A program made the translations under genes and the position numbers. Of a stretch of 64,000 nt of DNA, positions 22,591 to 34,700 are shown in pieces; positions within the stretch are counted from its first letter, which is position 1; every line of letters starts with the position of its first letter. Source of the DNA: Scatophagus argus (lineage: Eukaryota; Chordata; Actinopteri; Scatophagidae); NCBI RefSeq assembly GCF_020382885.2, contig NC_058501.1, positions 15,328,501-15,392,500 of the forward strand, read 5' to 3'. The notes beneath the pieces are model-generated. The model ran no database searches, was not told the DNA's origin, and worked only from the letters and a program-made list of their open reading frames with translations.

Positions 22591-25500
22591 TCCTGTGTAT
22601 ACCAACTGCAAAAAACAGTACACTCTGTAACACTGGTATGCAGTATAACACAGAGCTGTTGATTTTGTGTATAATAACTGCAATCATTGTGTAGTACATA
22701 CTATTTATGTTGTCGTATGGAACTGGGACAAAGAACACGTTATGCCTGCACACAGAGATAAGACGAAGAGCCAGTGTGCACGTGCAACCTCGTGTACCCT
22801 GACATAATTCAGCCAACAGTGGGGTCTCTCTGTGTTTCTGCTCCCGTTTAGCTTTCTGTTGTCTCAACAAACGGGATTTCCAGGGCAACCGCTCACAGAA
22901 AATAAAATGCCTGAATAACTGGGCTTCCAGTGTGCACTGGAAACTAGCATGAGGGAGCACATGACGGCTAATGATGATGAGCGCCTGTGGCCATGTTACT
23001 GGAGGAAGGAGGCTGCTAAATCTCTCATCTGACACAGATGTCACACCTCAGCGTTCACGCTGACCTGCACACAAAGTTATACAAATAGACAGAAAGACAC
23101 ACACACACACGCATATCGATAAAGAAGGACAACACCAATTAGGACTTCTGATGCATTAACCTAATTACTGAGTGAGAGCAGGCACCCAAATCCTGGGTTC
23201 TGTTTCATGTCTCCCTGACCTGCCCGCACACACTCAGACGCACGCACCCACACACACACACACATACGACACAGAGGTGAACACAAAACTCTTTCCTACA
23301 TACACGGAGCATCTGTCATCAGCATGCTGTTCATTATTATTTAATAGGTTACTATAATTGTCCCAACACCTTCATAACACCTTCTGCGAGACGAACAGCA
23401 GCACAGGGGGCAGGCAGGCTAGTGACAGAGTGTGTTTGTAGCCATACGGGCCATACATCAAAACGCCTGACAGGCCGCCACCCATTAGAGTCTCCTCTGA
23501 GTGTAATGACATGAACATGAAACCAAGTATGCTTCGGTCAGAACAGGAGACATCGGGGCCACGGGATTACAAATGGTAGAAAGGAGAATGCAGCAGGGCT
23601 TGTCTGGTAAGACCAAGAGCTGACCTGATTGGGACCGTGTTCACATCTCCGGCAGCCTCTCGGCACATGTGCTCCGTTCAGATTCACAGCATGGAGATGG
23701 TGATCACAGTGACTCATCTGTAATAAATGCTTGAGGCCCAGTGCATTGTTTAATTTGCATGTCTGGTGCTTTTAGTTGCATTTTATTGGAATTGTGCATG
23801 ACATACACGCTACAGTGATTCACATTCTTTTAGGCCTGAGACATTTTGAACTAAAACAATGTGACCCATCGCCTCCAGCTGCATATGTCTGTGGAAGGAT
23901 TGTAACCAAAGAGTGGTATCGTTCCCTTTTTGGATATTTTTAGATGTCTGAAGTTGTAAAAAGGTCCAGCAATTGTCAAATAACAAGGGTTAGAGAAACA
24001 TCTTAAAGCTTTTTCCTGTTACCTGTCCTGTTTCTTACAAACCCTCAGACGTATCTTGTCACCCATTCAGGGATCCTGATCTGCAGGCTGGAAACTACTG
24101 AACTAGCTCACTTGGAATTTGTTTAATTAAGTGTTGGTGCAAAAGGTGATGTCAACATCTCTGACAGGATAATAACACCACTAAATTGCCCCTTCATTGT
24201 TTCTGTTGCCTATTTTAGTGTATTCGATGTTGTTTTATCTGTTTTTGTCTGCAACATCTTTGCTACAGTCTTGACCAGGCCTCCCTTGGCTACCAATTAG
24301 GTTAATCCAACATTCGAAGGAATAGTGTGTCTTATACTCTGCATTGTGACATTCGTGTCTTTATAACTCACTTGTGACCTGAAGGGGCTGCAGATCAAAG
24401 TTAACCTCAGTTCACACAGTTCACATGTATGCATCATATGTGCATATAACCATGCAAATAAAGCCAAGCTGTTGTGCAGGCGTTGGTGAGTGTTTCAGTG
24501 TTGCAACTATCTGTAAGGCTTGACAAGTACAAACCGGTTTACAGGTAAGTCACCCAACCCCATTCAATCTACCTCTCACGATCAAAGTGTTTAAGTTTCA
24601 TATCTGAGGGTCAGGACTTTTTTTCTTTCTTTGTTATTTTTTTAAACCACACTGACCACAGACCACACAGGGTCAGCATCCCGCGGTGGCACTTGATAGT
24701 TCATGAGCATTGATTAATCCAAGGGACCAATCAGCTCCACCCTGGTGGTGTTGTTTGCGCTAAATATGGCTGACTCACTTCCACCATGGGCATGTTACCT
24801 GTCGTCGCCCAGGTCGCTATATCTCCTCCGCGTCATTAACTACACCAGTCCGAAGCCGTTCGAGTCTGCCGCTACCGGAGTCTTATCATAAACGTTAAAA
24901 ATTCAGATTGATAGGAGCCAAATCTGATCGCCGTTACGATGATCACGGTGTGGCTGTTTGACGGGGAGAAAACGGCCTCGGCGCATATGCCAAACGTAGT
25001 CAGCGCCGTGCGTAACGGAGATGTCAGGGGCTTGCCCGTGTCCCACATTTACATTTAGTCCGGACTAATCCTGACAATTTGTAGAGCGACCAGAAGCAGG
25101 ACTGACACGCAGCAAATAAATAAGTAAACGTGACTCGAGAGTCCTGTTTCTTTGGAAGTGTAAAGGGACTGGGGTTCGATTACCAAGACAGAGAACCTGA
25201 TCCCTGTGGCCACCAAGCTGGGTAACGACAATAGAGATGCCCGCTAATGATGCAGTATTCATGACACAGGTGAGGAAATAAGCTAAATTGAACATTTTGC
25301 CAAGAAAACATTTCGAGCGACAGACAGTAATAGAGCCGGTAACCACAGAGGCCGAGCACAAAATCCATAATCAGAATAAAGCAGACTCACCGTCAGGACA
25401 GGAAAGCAAAAGGCAATAAAGTGTTTCTCTAGCAGCTGCTCTCCTCTTCTGTCTTGAGCAAGATTAAGCAGCAACACATATCTTTTCCGTGATTTAACTC

Positions 25501-26186
25501 CTCGCTCCAGCCAACTTTTTTTCGTTGTCATAGGGCGTGTGCCTGGGAGAGGAGGAATGTGGAATGAGGCGCAGCTTGAGCAACACAGCAGCTTTTCAGC
25601 AACATTTTGAAACAAACTTTTCTGTATTTCAAGACAAAAAAGGACCAAGTTTTTATAATGTGGTTTAATAAACGCTTTCGGGTTGTTGTTTTTTTTTTTT
25701 TTGGTTGTCTGTTTTATATTTGCACGTTCTTCTTCGCAGTTTTTTTTTTTTTTTTTTCAAAATTCATGACACACTTTCGCGCAACATGTAGGAACAGGCG
25801 CGCGCTCACGTCTAAATGCGCGTGTTCAAAGCGTTCCCAGCAGACAGATGTACTAGAACCACACCCTGAAACTTAACTCACTTGCGCAAAACAATGGAAA
25901 GATAGTCATCACTAGAAAGTAAACCTGTGGACAAGCTGGCAAAGGAAGGACTGAGCAGCAAGGAAAACATAGCTTTTTAATATTTTATTATTTATTCTTT
26001 ATATTCATTTCCACTCTTAACTATAACATTCTGCTCTGCTCTGCCAACACCACACCTCTTTGTGTCTGCTGAATGGGGATGATAAACACCCTAAGCAGCG
26101 TTTTCCAAGAATTAGGCAAGCCGAGAATACATAGTGCTAACACACATTATCGGTCCCTGGTAGACCTGTAAGCACAAGCAGCTGTG

Positions 26187-26232
26187 TCTGTGTGTGTGTG
26201 TGTGTCTGTCTGTGTGTGTGTGTGTGTGTGTG
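26187..26232. repeat. (TG)n microsatellite
   Basis: TG dinucleotide tract with TCTGTC interruptions, downstream of the third S100 gene on the minus strand. Confidence 0.9.
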
Positions 26233-26496
26233 CGCAGGGAAACAGCTTGGACTGGTTTTAATATTGCTGAAATTGTTCTATAGTATTCTTTGACAGAGTC
26301 TGTGGCAGTTTGGCAGTTGCTGCTGCGAGGATGGGGTGAGAAAGTATGCAGACTGGCCATAAAAACACAGCGTTCTGCCACTGGAATAGACTTTAGGGTG
26401 TTTTCCATTTGGCTGCTTTCCCGTTTTCTTAAACTGTATGGCCCACAGACAAGTCAGTAACACGCACATAACTGTAACAGAGTATCTGAGGACACT

Positions 26497-26714
26497 CTAT
26501 TGGTGGAACCCCCCGTGTCTGCTTGCAAGATGTCCAATCAGCTGCCAGAACTCCAGGAAGTTGAGCTCTCCATCATTGTTCTTATCCAATGAGCTCATGA
26601 GCTGGTCAAGGGCAGTGGTGTCACCAGCATTCTGTAGGGAACAAGGAAGATACTCCATTAAATACCAAAAAACGATAGAGAGTGTCAGTGTAGAGCAGCT
26701 GTGATGTGAGGCTT

Positions 26715-26757
<43 letters not shown>

Positions 26758-28618
26758 TTATGAGAAAGAGGCAAGCAGACACCACTGGCACGTACACCAG
26801 TTAAATAATTCATGCAGTATCAGCAAAAGTGGTTTGGTACAGGAATCTGTGTCTCTGTCACCATCTAGTGGCCAGAGTGATTATTTCAACTGTTCACGTA
26901 AGCAAAATGAAAATGGAAGCAAATGGAATTTTCCACACTTGGAACAGGCATCCCTGTATTTTTAGGACTAAAGAACAACCGCTTTCTGCCATTGTACTTT
27001 GGTCTGCAGATTGCAGAGCAGAAGAACCGAACCGAATAGACAAGACTGGAGTTAGACTTTGAAGACTCTCTTCCTTTATGACAAACTCATTTATTTTGTG
27101 GAACATCACGAGACACTAAATATAGACTTACATCGTGTTCCAACATGAGATGAAACTGCTCATTGCTGCACAAGATCACAGGCAGGAGAGGAAAGAATAA
27201 AATATCCTTGAGAAAAAAAATCTTTTCAAGTAAAGAACAGCAAGACCACATGCACTGAAAACTACCCACGTAAAAAACACAATGACTAACAGTTAATTAC
27301 AGGGTCAGAGCAAAAAAAGGGCCAGTGTGGCATACAGATGATACCCATTTCAATATGACTCTGCTCTTAAGAGACCGCTTTTTTTCCTTTGCCTGGCAAT
27401 CAAAGACCTTTAGAGCACACTACGAGTATCCCCCGACTGTTCTGCATCTGATCAACTTTAAGTGACAACAGCTGAGTACAAAGCTATAAAATCCTCAGCC
27501 TCTTAATGGCTGTCAGCCACAAAGCCTATCTTTCCTACTGAGATGAAGCACTTTAGCCCAAGACAAATAACCTTACATTTAAAAAAAAAAACGCAAAGTA
27601 AAAGCTGATGTTAAGCTCAATGGAATAAATTGTGCATTTTGGGGAAATATTTTCTGTCAATTAATAAACATTTGGTGCACTCTAGATTATTCATGGCAGC
27701 AAGACGACATATGTGATCAACTCAAAATTAACACTAATGTCCATGCTCATGGACTGATGTGTTTCCAACAGTTTTTGGACAACGATGTAGCACTGTGGTT
27801 CAGAAAAAAAAGATACACTATATGGACAAATGTATTGGGACATTGCACTAAATGAAACTTTAATAACATTGGCTTCTAAACACACAGACAGCTTCGCAGC
27901 TACAACAGCTTCTACTCTTCTGGGAAGGCTTTTCATAAGATGTTGCAGTGTTGTTGGAACATTTGCCCATTCATGCAGTAGAGCAATAGTGAGATCAGGC
28001 GAGGATGTTGGATGAAAAGGTCTGGCTCACAGTCTCTGTTCTAGTTCATCCCAGAGGTGTTGGATGGGGTTGAGGTCAGGACTCTGTGTGGGCGAGTCAA
28101 GATTTTCCACACCAAACTCATCCAACCAGGTCTTTATCGACCGGCAGGGGCACAGTCATGCTGGAATAGAAAAGCACCTTCCCCAAACTGTTGCCATAAA
28201 GTTGGAAGCATAGCATTGTCCAAAAAGTTTTGGTGTGCTGAAGCATCAAGATTTCCCTTCACTGGTAGTAAGAGGCCCAGCCCAACCCCTGAAAAACAGC
28301 CCCATCCCAATACTTTTGTCTATACAGTGTACATCAGGCTTTGGATAATTTGGACACTTCAGTCGATTCATTGTTGATTTTGGTAGAAGAAAAACACAAA
28401 TTATCACTGGTTTAATATCAAATATGTACCAGTTTTAGAATCTACTCAAAAGAACACAAATATGCATATGATCATCCCTGCATCTTTACCTTGACAAAGT
28501 TAGGGAGCTCTGCTTTGACCAGTCTGTGGAACTCATCTCTGCTCAGCGTGTCAGAGGAACCGTCACTGCCAGCATATGTCTTGAACTGGGACACCAGCAT
28601 GTCAATGGCAGACTCCAT
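26497..28618 (-). CDS. S100-family EF-hand protein, third of the tandem cluster
   Basis: Predicted Ca2+-binding S100 protein of 87 residues. Coding exons are 28618-28490 (43 codons from ATG; donor GTAAAG) and 26631-26497 (44 codons plus TAG; acceptor CCTACAG), joined in phase 0 at the position shared by all three S100 genes here. It starts MESAIDMLVSQFKTYAG. The first, S100-type loop is AGSDGSSDTLSRDE and helix II is FHRLVKAELPNFVK. The second loop, DKNNDGELNFLE, is canonical and is followed by FWQLIGHLASRH. It lacks the long C-terminal extensions of some paralogues. Family membership is clear, but the subtype is not: features recall S100A11, A13 and A16. The intron of 1.86 kb contains a Tc1-like transposon fragment. 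A 5' non-coding exon probably lies upstream, between about 28640 and 30300. Confidence 0.85.
26717..26755. repeat. (GT)n microsatellite inside S100 intron
   Basis: GT dinucleotide tract just upstream (on the minus strand) of the last exon of the third S100 gene. Confidence 0.95.
27816..28329 (-). mobile_element. Tc1/mariner-like DNA transposon fragment with terminal inverted repeats
   Basis: The left end CACTATATGGACAAATGTAT and the right end, which reads CACTGTATAGACAAAAGTAT on the minus strand, form near-perfect terminal inverted repeats of about 24 bp. Both ends are flanked by TA (27814-27815 and 28330-28331), the target duplication of Tc1/mariner elements. The body is 514 bp, too short for a full transposase, and holds only a degenerate C-terminal piece. 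It is an internally deleted, non-autonomous copy sitting in the intron of the third S100 gene. Confidence 0.9.
28020..28260 (-). pseudogene. Degenerate Tc1-type transposase remnant
   Basis: Read on the minus strand, this part shows FLFQHDCAP, then KTWLDEFGVE, then SPDLNPIQHLWDEL, the conserved block between the second and third catalytic positions of Tc1-family DDE transposases. The frame then runs into a stop and the N-terminal DNA-binding half is absent, so it cannot encode an active enzyme. Confidence 0.85.
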
Positions 28619-28639
28619 CACAAGTCAAGAGGCACACAG

Positions 28640-30700
28640 GAAGGATCTTCTGCCAATATTTCAGGAAAAAATAAAAATGAGAAATGTTGTTGATCACAAA
28701 AGTAAAATATCAGAAACACAGCATATTTAAGACGATAAAGAGCAAGCTAGGAAATACAGAGGAGAAACAACAGCACTTCTAAGTATATCGGATTTGATCT
28801 GGTGACACAAAGCACAGAGACTTACTAACTCAAGCATGAGTGTGGGTAAAGTTGTGAAGACACCAGCCTTCCTGGTCTTTTTGTAGCCAACATCTCCTGG
28901 TAAAGAAGCTCAATTATTCACCAATTTCTCTCTACATTTTCACAGCTTATGTTGTCTGCACACCACTCATATCAATCAGTAAAAATGTAAACTGTTACAT
29001 TTTTCCATGACGTGACTGTCTTCTCAGAGACATTTCAATGTATAACTAGTCTCTGTAAGTAGGATAAATTACTGGATAGATCACCTCATTCAGAAAAAAA
29101 GTTAGGATGGGTTAAACATGTTACAGTGTGTTTGTGTAACCGTTTAATGTTTTGCTCAGTTCATGTCTTTGGCTTTGACGATCGTTCCACATTTTTCCTT
29201 TGCTCTGTAAGAGTGTGTGGGCGAACTTCTGCAGAGAGCAGAAAGAAAGCAGTAAATCAGGTGTAATTATACAGTATGTGTTGCAAAAACTTTTGAGAAT
29301 GAGGCACTTGGGTTTCACCTCAGAGAAGACATTATTTAAGACAAAGCTCTGATAGGATGTGCACAACAGGCATATTAGGGAGGCAGTTAGCGCTAACAAG
29401 CACAACAGCTTTATCATCCAAACATCCCCGCGTCTTGTTTTCTTGTCTCAGCTACATAACACACACACACACACACCATCTTCTATCTAGACCTGAAACA
29501 GCGGTCTACAGTTCTGCTTCTCCCATTCCCTCGGCCATCACTGAGGGAGCAAAGTGCAGCTAATATCACGTAATAAACGGCTCACAGAGAGGACTGAGAA
29601 ATCATACGCAGTGGTACAAAGGCAGTGGGGCTTTCCACAGGGACATGCTGCTGGTTGTTTTGCGGTTAATGTCTTGCGATTGATGCTTAGCTGTAAATGA
29701 ATTGGTGTCAAAGGATTTCAAAACATTATTGATAATTCTTGTATTCAGTGATTGCCTTTTGTACCCTTTCATTCAGCATCAGGCAATCATAGCAAATACA
29801 TATTCTACTTTAAAGGTTTCATGCAAAAATATTGCTAAAAACCTTAAAAACTTAAAGCCATCAGCTTGTACAGCAATGCTGGGTTACAGCACCTCCTTCC
29901 ACAGACTTCATCAGGTAGTTAATCATTGCAGAGAATGTAAACCTGCATGAGCCACCGTTTGTCCACAGGGGCAGCAGTATAGATTCTATTTGTGGAGACA
30001 ATATGGCAGTTTCACAACATTATGAGAAGGAATGGAAGATGGAAAGGCACCTTCCTTTGTTATGAAGTAAGAATACTTCTCACATGCAGAGATCCACAGG
30101 TATTTTTCTAAAATCTTACACATATGTGCAGTATTCATGGGAAAAGCTTCATTATTTAACCAGGCTGGTTACTCTGGTTTCTCAAACAGGGACAATAACC
30201 AAGGAAACAGGCTCAGTGAATGAATAACAATCTCACCTTCTTCCTTTTAGATCTTTTCCTCTTCGACCATCAGCCATGTTGTTGTTCCATCCAGTTTCGG
30301 GAAATATGAAAGGAAGGGACTGCAGGAAAAGTATCCCTGAGGACAGAAAGAGGATGAAGTGAACAACAGTCTGGCAAAGACAATGGGAGTCGATTCCTTT
30401 GCACTGGTACACTCAGTAATACAAAACACGTTGTGTTGTAGCTGTCAACAAACAAGCAGTGACTTTTTATAGATTCCACTGACTTTCAACAGAAATTGGT
30501 GGAAAAATTGTTCAAACAACCATAAACACATTATTCAATAAAACACCTCACCTTTCTTCTAACCTTGCAGGATAATCAGGACTTGTAAATCCAACGGGAA
30601 CAAATTCAGGCAAAGCATGGAGATCTGAAATCACTGTGTCAAACAGAATATTTGCAGGTGGTATTCTTTGAAGATAAGAAAAATGTATGGAAAAGAGGAC
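28640..30700. other. Region between third S100 gene and pbxip1 3' end
   Basis: Probably includes non-coding first exon(s) and the promoter of the third S100 gene, not resolved. A weak candidate for a two-exon small secreted peptide lies on the minus strand at 29160-29417. A short CA tract sits near 29459-29477. Nothing else was recognised. Confidence 0.4.
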
Positions 30701-30739
30701 AAACTCAAGTTTTTTTTTCCATCACAAGGATGCAGCAAA

Positions 30740-30745
30740 TTTATT
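30740..30745 (-). terminator. Possible pbxip1 polyadenylation signal (AATAAA)
   Basis: AATAAA on the minus strand about 1 kb beyond the pbxip1 stop codon. It is consistent with a 3' UTR of normal length; transcript data would be needed to settle it. Confidence 0.4.
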
Positions 30746-31739
30746 CTTCTGTTCTAATGAGAGTAATCGGGGCAAATATGAACATCCTAATCATACCGAG
30801 TTCTCCATGCTACCACATGACAACCTCTGAAACACTCGTCTCCATGTGGCTGTAGGCCCTTGGATCAACAACATTTCATAACTCGGCGTGTAAACAGATA
30901 AGAACAAAAACATGCTTCTTTTGGAAATGATTTCTTGTGACCAGCCTATTTAATATCAAAACAATTATGACATTCATGATAACACAAGAATTAAGGACAT
31001 TTTAGTGCACAACATGAGTTCTGTACCTGAAAAGAAACATACATGCTCAACATGTGTCAATATCTTATGTGCCAAACAATTGTTTGTTAATTTATATTAT
31101 GCCAACCTCCACAAAATAAGTTAATTATATATTTCTGCATTATAGCATAGTTCTTAAGCACATTTAAAGCAATATGTACAAACACAGAAAACAAACTGAA
31201 AGCAGGCTAATTGCTAATTTCACATCAAATATGTTCTAAACATTTTTTTTCAGCAGTTGTCATTCACTCCACCCTTTATAAAAAACATTTTTTTAATGAT
31301 CTAAAACCAATCGGACATTTAGAGTTAAGCTAAAGCAGTTAAGGATGGGAGTGCTGTAGGTACAGGCCTGATCAGCAAATAAGCAGACGCCATCAGTGCA
31401 CAGTGCTGTTCGCAGAGGAAGAGGTGTAATGTGTGAATAAGACAATACAGAATGTATTCTTGGATGAGGGTCAAAGAAGGGAAACATCCAACTCGGTCTA
31501 ACAGGTTTACTCTCGGGAAGTACTAATGTGTGCCTATGCACAAGTAAAATACAAAACAACCCACAACAGTAATGTTAAATTAAGTTGAACTTTTTGCAAC
31601 TGATGGAAAGGATGAAAGAAGATCCTGTCAAAGCATGACAGGGCGATAAACGTGTACTTTTAAGCATTTGTGGTCCAATATAACATGTTCCCTTTGAGTA
31701 ACCCCTCATCCGTCATGACCGCTCATCACTTCTGTCACT

Positions 31740-34700
31740 TCAGCCGTGTCCTCGTCCACTCTCCTTCCTCCACTCGCCTTTGGATCTTTCCTCTTTCTCT
31801 CCAGCTCCTGGCACTGAAAACTTTTTCATGATTTCTCTCTCAAACCCCTCCATTTCTTCCTCTAGGGGACTATCCTCTTCTTGGTCACTGTCATCTCCTT
31901 CCACCATATCTTCCAAAACATCTCCCAAATCTTCGACGAATTCTTGGAAGCTCATCTGGTCATGAACGAAGATTCCATCCTTGAAGAATTCAGTGATGAA
32001 CTTTTTGAGCTCTTCTCTTACAGAAGCATCCACCCCCACCTCCTCTGCCTTGGTCAGGTAAGTTTGAAGAACGGCCTCAAACTCAGGGAAGAGGACAGGG
32101 AGCAGCCCCTCAGCCTGGGCACAGCTTTCCAACGAGTTACAATGCTGTGGCGGTTTTGGGTTGTGCTGGAGTCGGTCTCGCTGAAGGACCCAGTACTCGG
32201 GCTGCTCCGGGGAGGGTCGGCGGTGAGCATGAGCAGGCTTCCTTTCTCCCCACAGATGCTCTCCCTCATGGCCGTGATTACGGGTAAATTTGTGTTCATC
32301 TTGGTGTTTCTGGGAGCTTGATCTGTCCTTTTCTTTCGGCCCTTCCTTCTTCCACTGCTCCTCTTTCTTTTCCCACTGTTTCCTCTCGTCCTTCCTCTTC
32401 CATTCGTCATCGTGTTTACCATTTTTACTCTTCCACTCGTTGTCATTCCACTGTTTCCTCTCATCCTTCTTTTTCCATTCCTTGTCATGGTCACTTTTTT
32501 TACTCTTCCATTCATTCTCCTTCCACTGTTTTCGCTCATGCTTCTCCTTCCTCTCCTTGCCATGATTTTTAGTATCTTCCCACTGTTTCCTTTCACCCTT
32601 TCCTTTCTCTTCTTTACTGTGATCTTTGCCATTTTTGCTCTTCCAGTCACCATCTTTCTTCCACTCTCTTTTCTCTCCTTTCTCTTTCCAATCTTTTTTC
32701 TCCCATTTCTCTTTGCCACTTTCCTTGTGGCCATTTTTCCCTTTCTTCCATTCCTTCTCTCCCTTCCATGTATCTCTGGCCTTGTGCTTTTCTCCTTGCT
32801 CTTTACCTACTTTCCAATCCTTCTTCTCCTCCTTACCCTTCCACTGCTTTCCCTCATTCACTTTCTCAAGCTTGGGTTTTTTCCAGTCTTTATCCTCCCT
32901 CCATTCTTTTCTCTCACTCTTTTCTACCCAATCCCTCTTACCTTCCCTATCCTTCCACGGCTTTCCTTCATCACCTCTGGTAGCCTTTTTTTCTTTCTTC
33001 CGCTCTTTCATTTCATCACTGTGCCACTTTTGCTTACCTTCCTTATCTTTCTCCTTTTCAAACTTTCCTTGCTCGTGCTTTCCCTTTTTCCATTCTGTTT
33101 TTCCTGCATCTTTGCGCTCCCTTTTCTCTCCTTTATTCCATTCAGATTTTTCTCTCTTTTTCCACTCCATCTCACCCATGTCATTTTTATCCTTCTTCAT
33201 ATCTCTCTTCTCCCTCTTGTCTTCCCGTGGCTTCCTGGGCTGTCTCTCTGTAGATGCAGCTGCGCCCTGCGTGCTGTACTCTTGCTGGCCACTGGAGGGC
33301 GATGTGGTGGGCTTCACAGGTGCTTGAGCTGCTTCACTGGCTGCTGAAGGAAACAAGAGAAGTCACTACAGCTACAAAGATGAGGAGTGAGCATTCAAGT
33401 AAGAATAGCAGGGAAGAAGAAAAAGGAAGACTATAACTATCATCCTTCTACATCCTCCACCCTCCTCCACGTCCCCTCCCGACCTGCTCCCTCTGTCCCT
33501 TTGTCCCTTTGTACCTGAGGAGAGTTTTAAGTCAGTCACAGTGGATCTCAGTGTCTCAAGTTCTTTCTGTAGTGCAGGGACAGAATCCAGCTCTCTCTTC
33601 ATCCTCTCATTCTCTTTCTGAAGGACAGGGAGAGATGTCATCTCTTTCTTCAACCTACTGTTTTCCTTCTCCACCTCTTCCCTCCGCAGCCGCTCCTTTT
33701 CCCCCTCTGCTGCCTGTCCCTTGGCTACTTTTAGCTCTTCTTTCTGTGCCTGTTTTTTTTTAAAAAAAAAAAAGAACAGGAGAAGAGGGTCCTGTGAGAA
33801 TAATACACAGCCAGTGACACGTTTATACACAGACATACATTCATGTTAATATGTATACAGCACACACACGCACACACACACAGAGGACAGATGAGGTGAG
33901 AGACAGAATGGAGTCAGACCTGAAGTTGGGCTTGTAGCACAGAAATCTCCTGGTTTCCTTTGGCTAACTTATTTAGAAGTTCTGTACTGTCAACATCTAC
34001 TGGGGACGGAGGAACATCTGGACTGAGCCAGTCCTGTCAACAAAAATTGCACACGCAATACAAAACAATGGCAAGATTTTAAAACGATTTCTCAGAACTA
34101 TCATTGTCAGAGTAGTCAAGAAATGAGAAAACAGCACGTGTAGATGAGACGAGAAAGAACAAAGGGTCCAGAATTGCACAGTTGGTAGACAATGGCGGCA
34201 ATGCTGCCAGTGTTGTGGGCGGTCTCCTACTGAGCATATCACACTAAAAATTCATGGTACTCGTTGTACTATAAAATGGGTACATAGACAAATTGATGTC
34301 AGACTGACCTGCTTTCCTGGTAATTCTGCATCTTTCAGCTCCCGTGTACCATAGTCACTCTCTGCAAATGTTTTATGCAAAGCTTAATGTCAAAGAATAC
34401 AAGCAAAAGCTTTATACTACATTGCATATTACTGAAAACGGCACCTACCCAAACAACAATCAACACAATGCAGTAAAATGTCAGCACACGTATAGACTGT
34501 ATAATACTAAAACCGAAATGAAAGGTTAAGGACAGTATATTTGAAAACCTTGTAATATTGCTCATTTTCAGTTTAAACTGTCATCCTCTGTGGTTTTTGG
34601 TCATGGTTATGCCAGGAGAAATGTTTAAAAATCTAAAAATCAGAGGTTTCACTTGAAATGGTATGGTGCTCCAGCTAAAAAACAAAACAAAACAAAAATG

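Larger units (their letters stand above)
21016..26480. other. Intergenic region between second and third S100 genes
   Basis: No supported gene was found. It contains a probable dispersed repeat (21825-22590), short CA tracts near 23100 and 23250, a CpG-denser patch at about 24820-25030, poly-T runs near 25688 and 25741, and a TG tract at 26187-26232. Minus-strand ORFs at 25065-25368 show no recognised domain. Confidence 0.5.

Noticed and set aside
25155-25175. tRNA B-box-like GGTTCGATTAC
   Set aside because: No matching A-box or cloverleaf stems were found around it.
25065-25368. Overlapping minus-strand ORFs with hydrophobic segments
   Set aside because: Neither frame shows a family motif. 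Both are open by chance in AT-rich DNA and no convincing splice pair was found.
32412-33347. 311-codon hydrophobic open frame on the plus strand
   Set aside because: It is the antisense of the lysine/glutamate-rich pbxip1 exon. Reverse-complemented AAG/GAG codons give TTC/CTC, hence a Phe/Leu/Pro-rich artefact.
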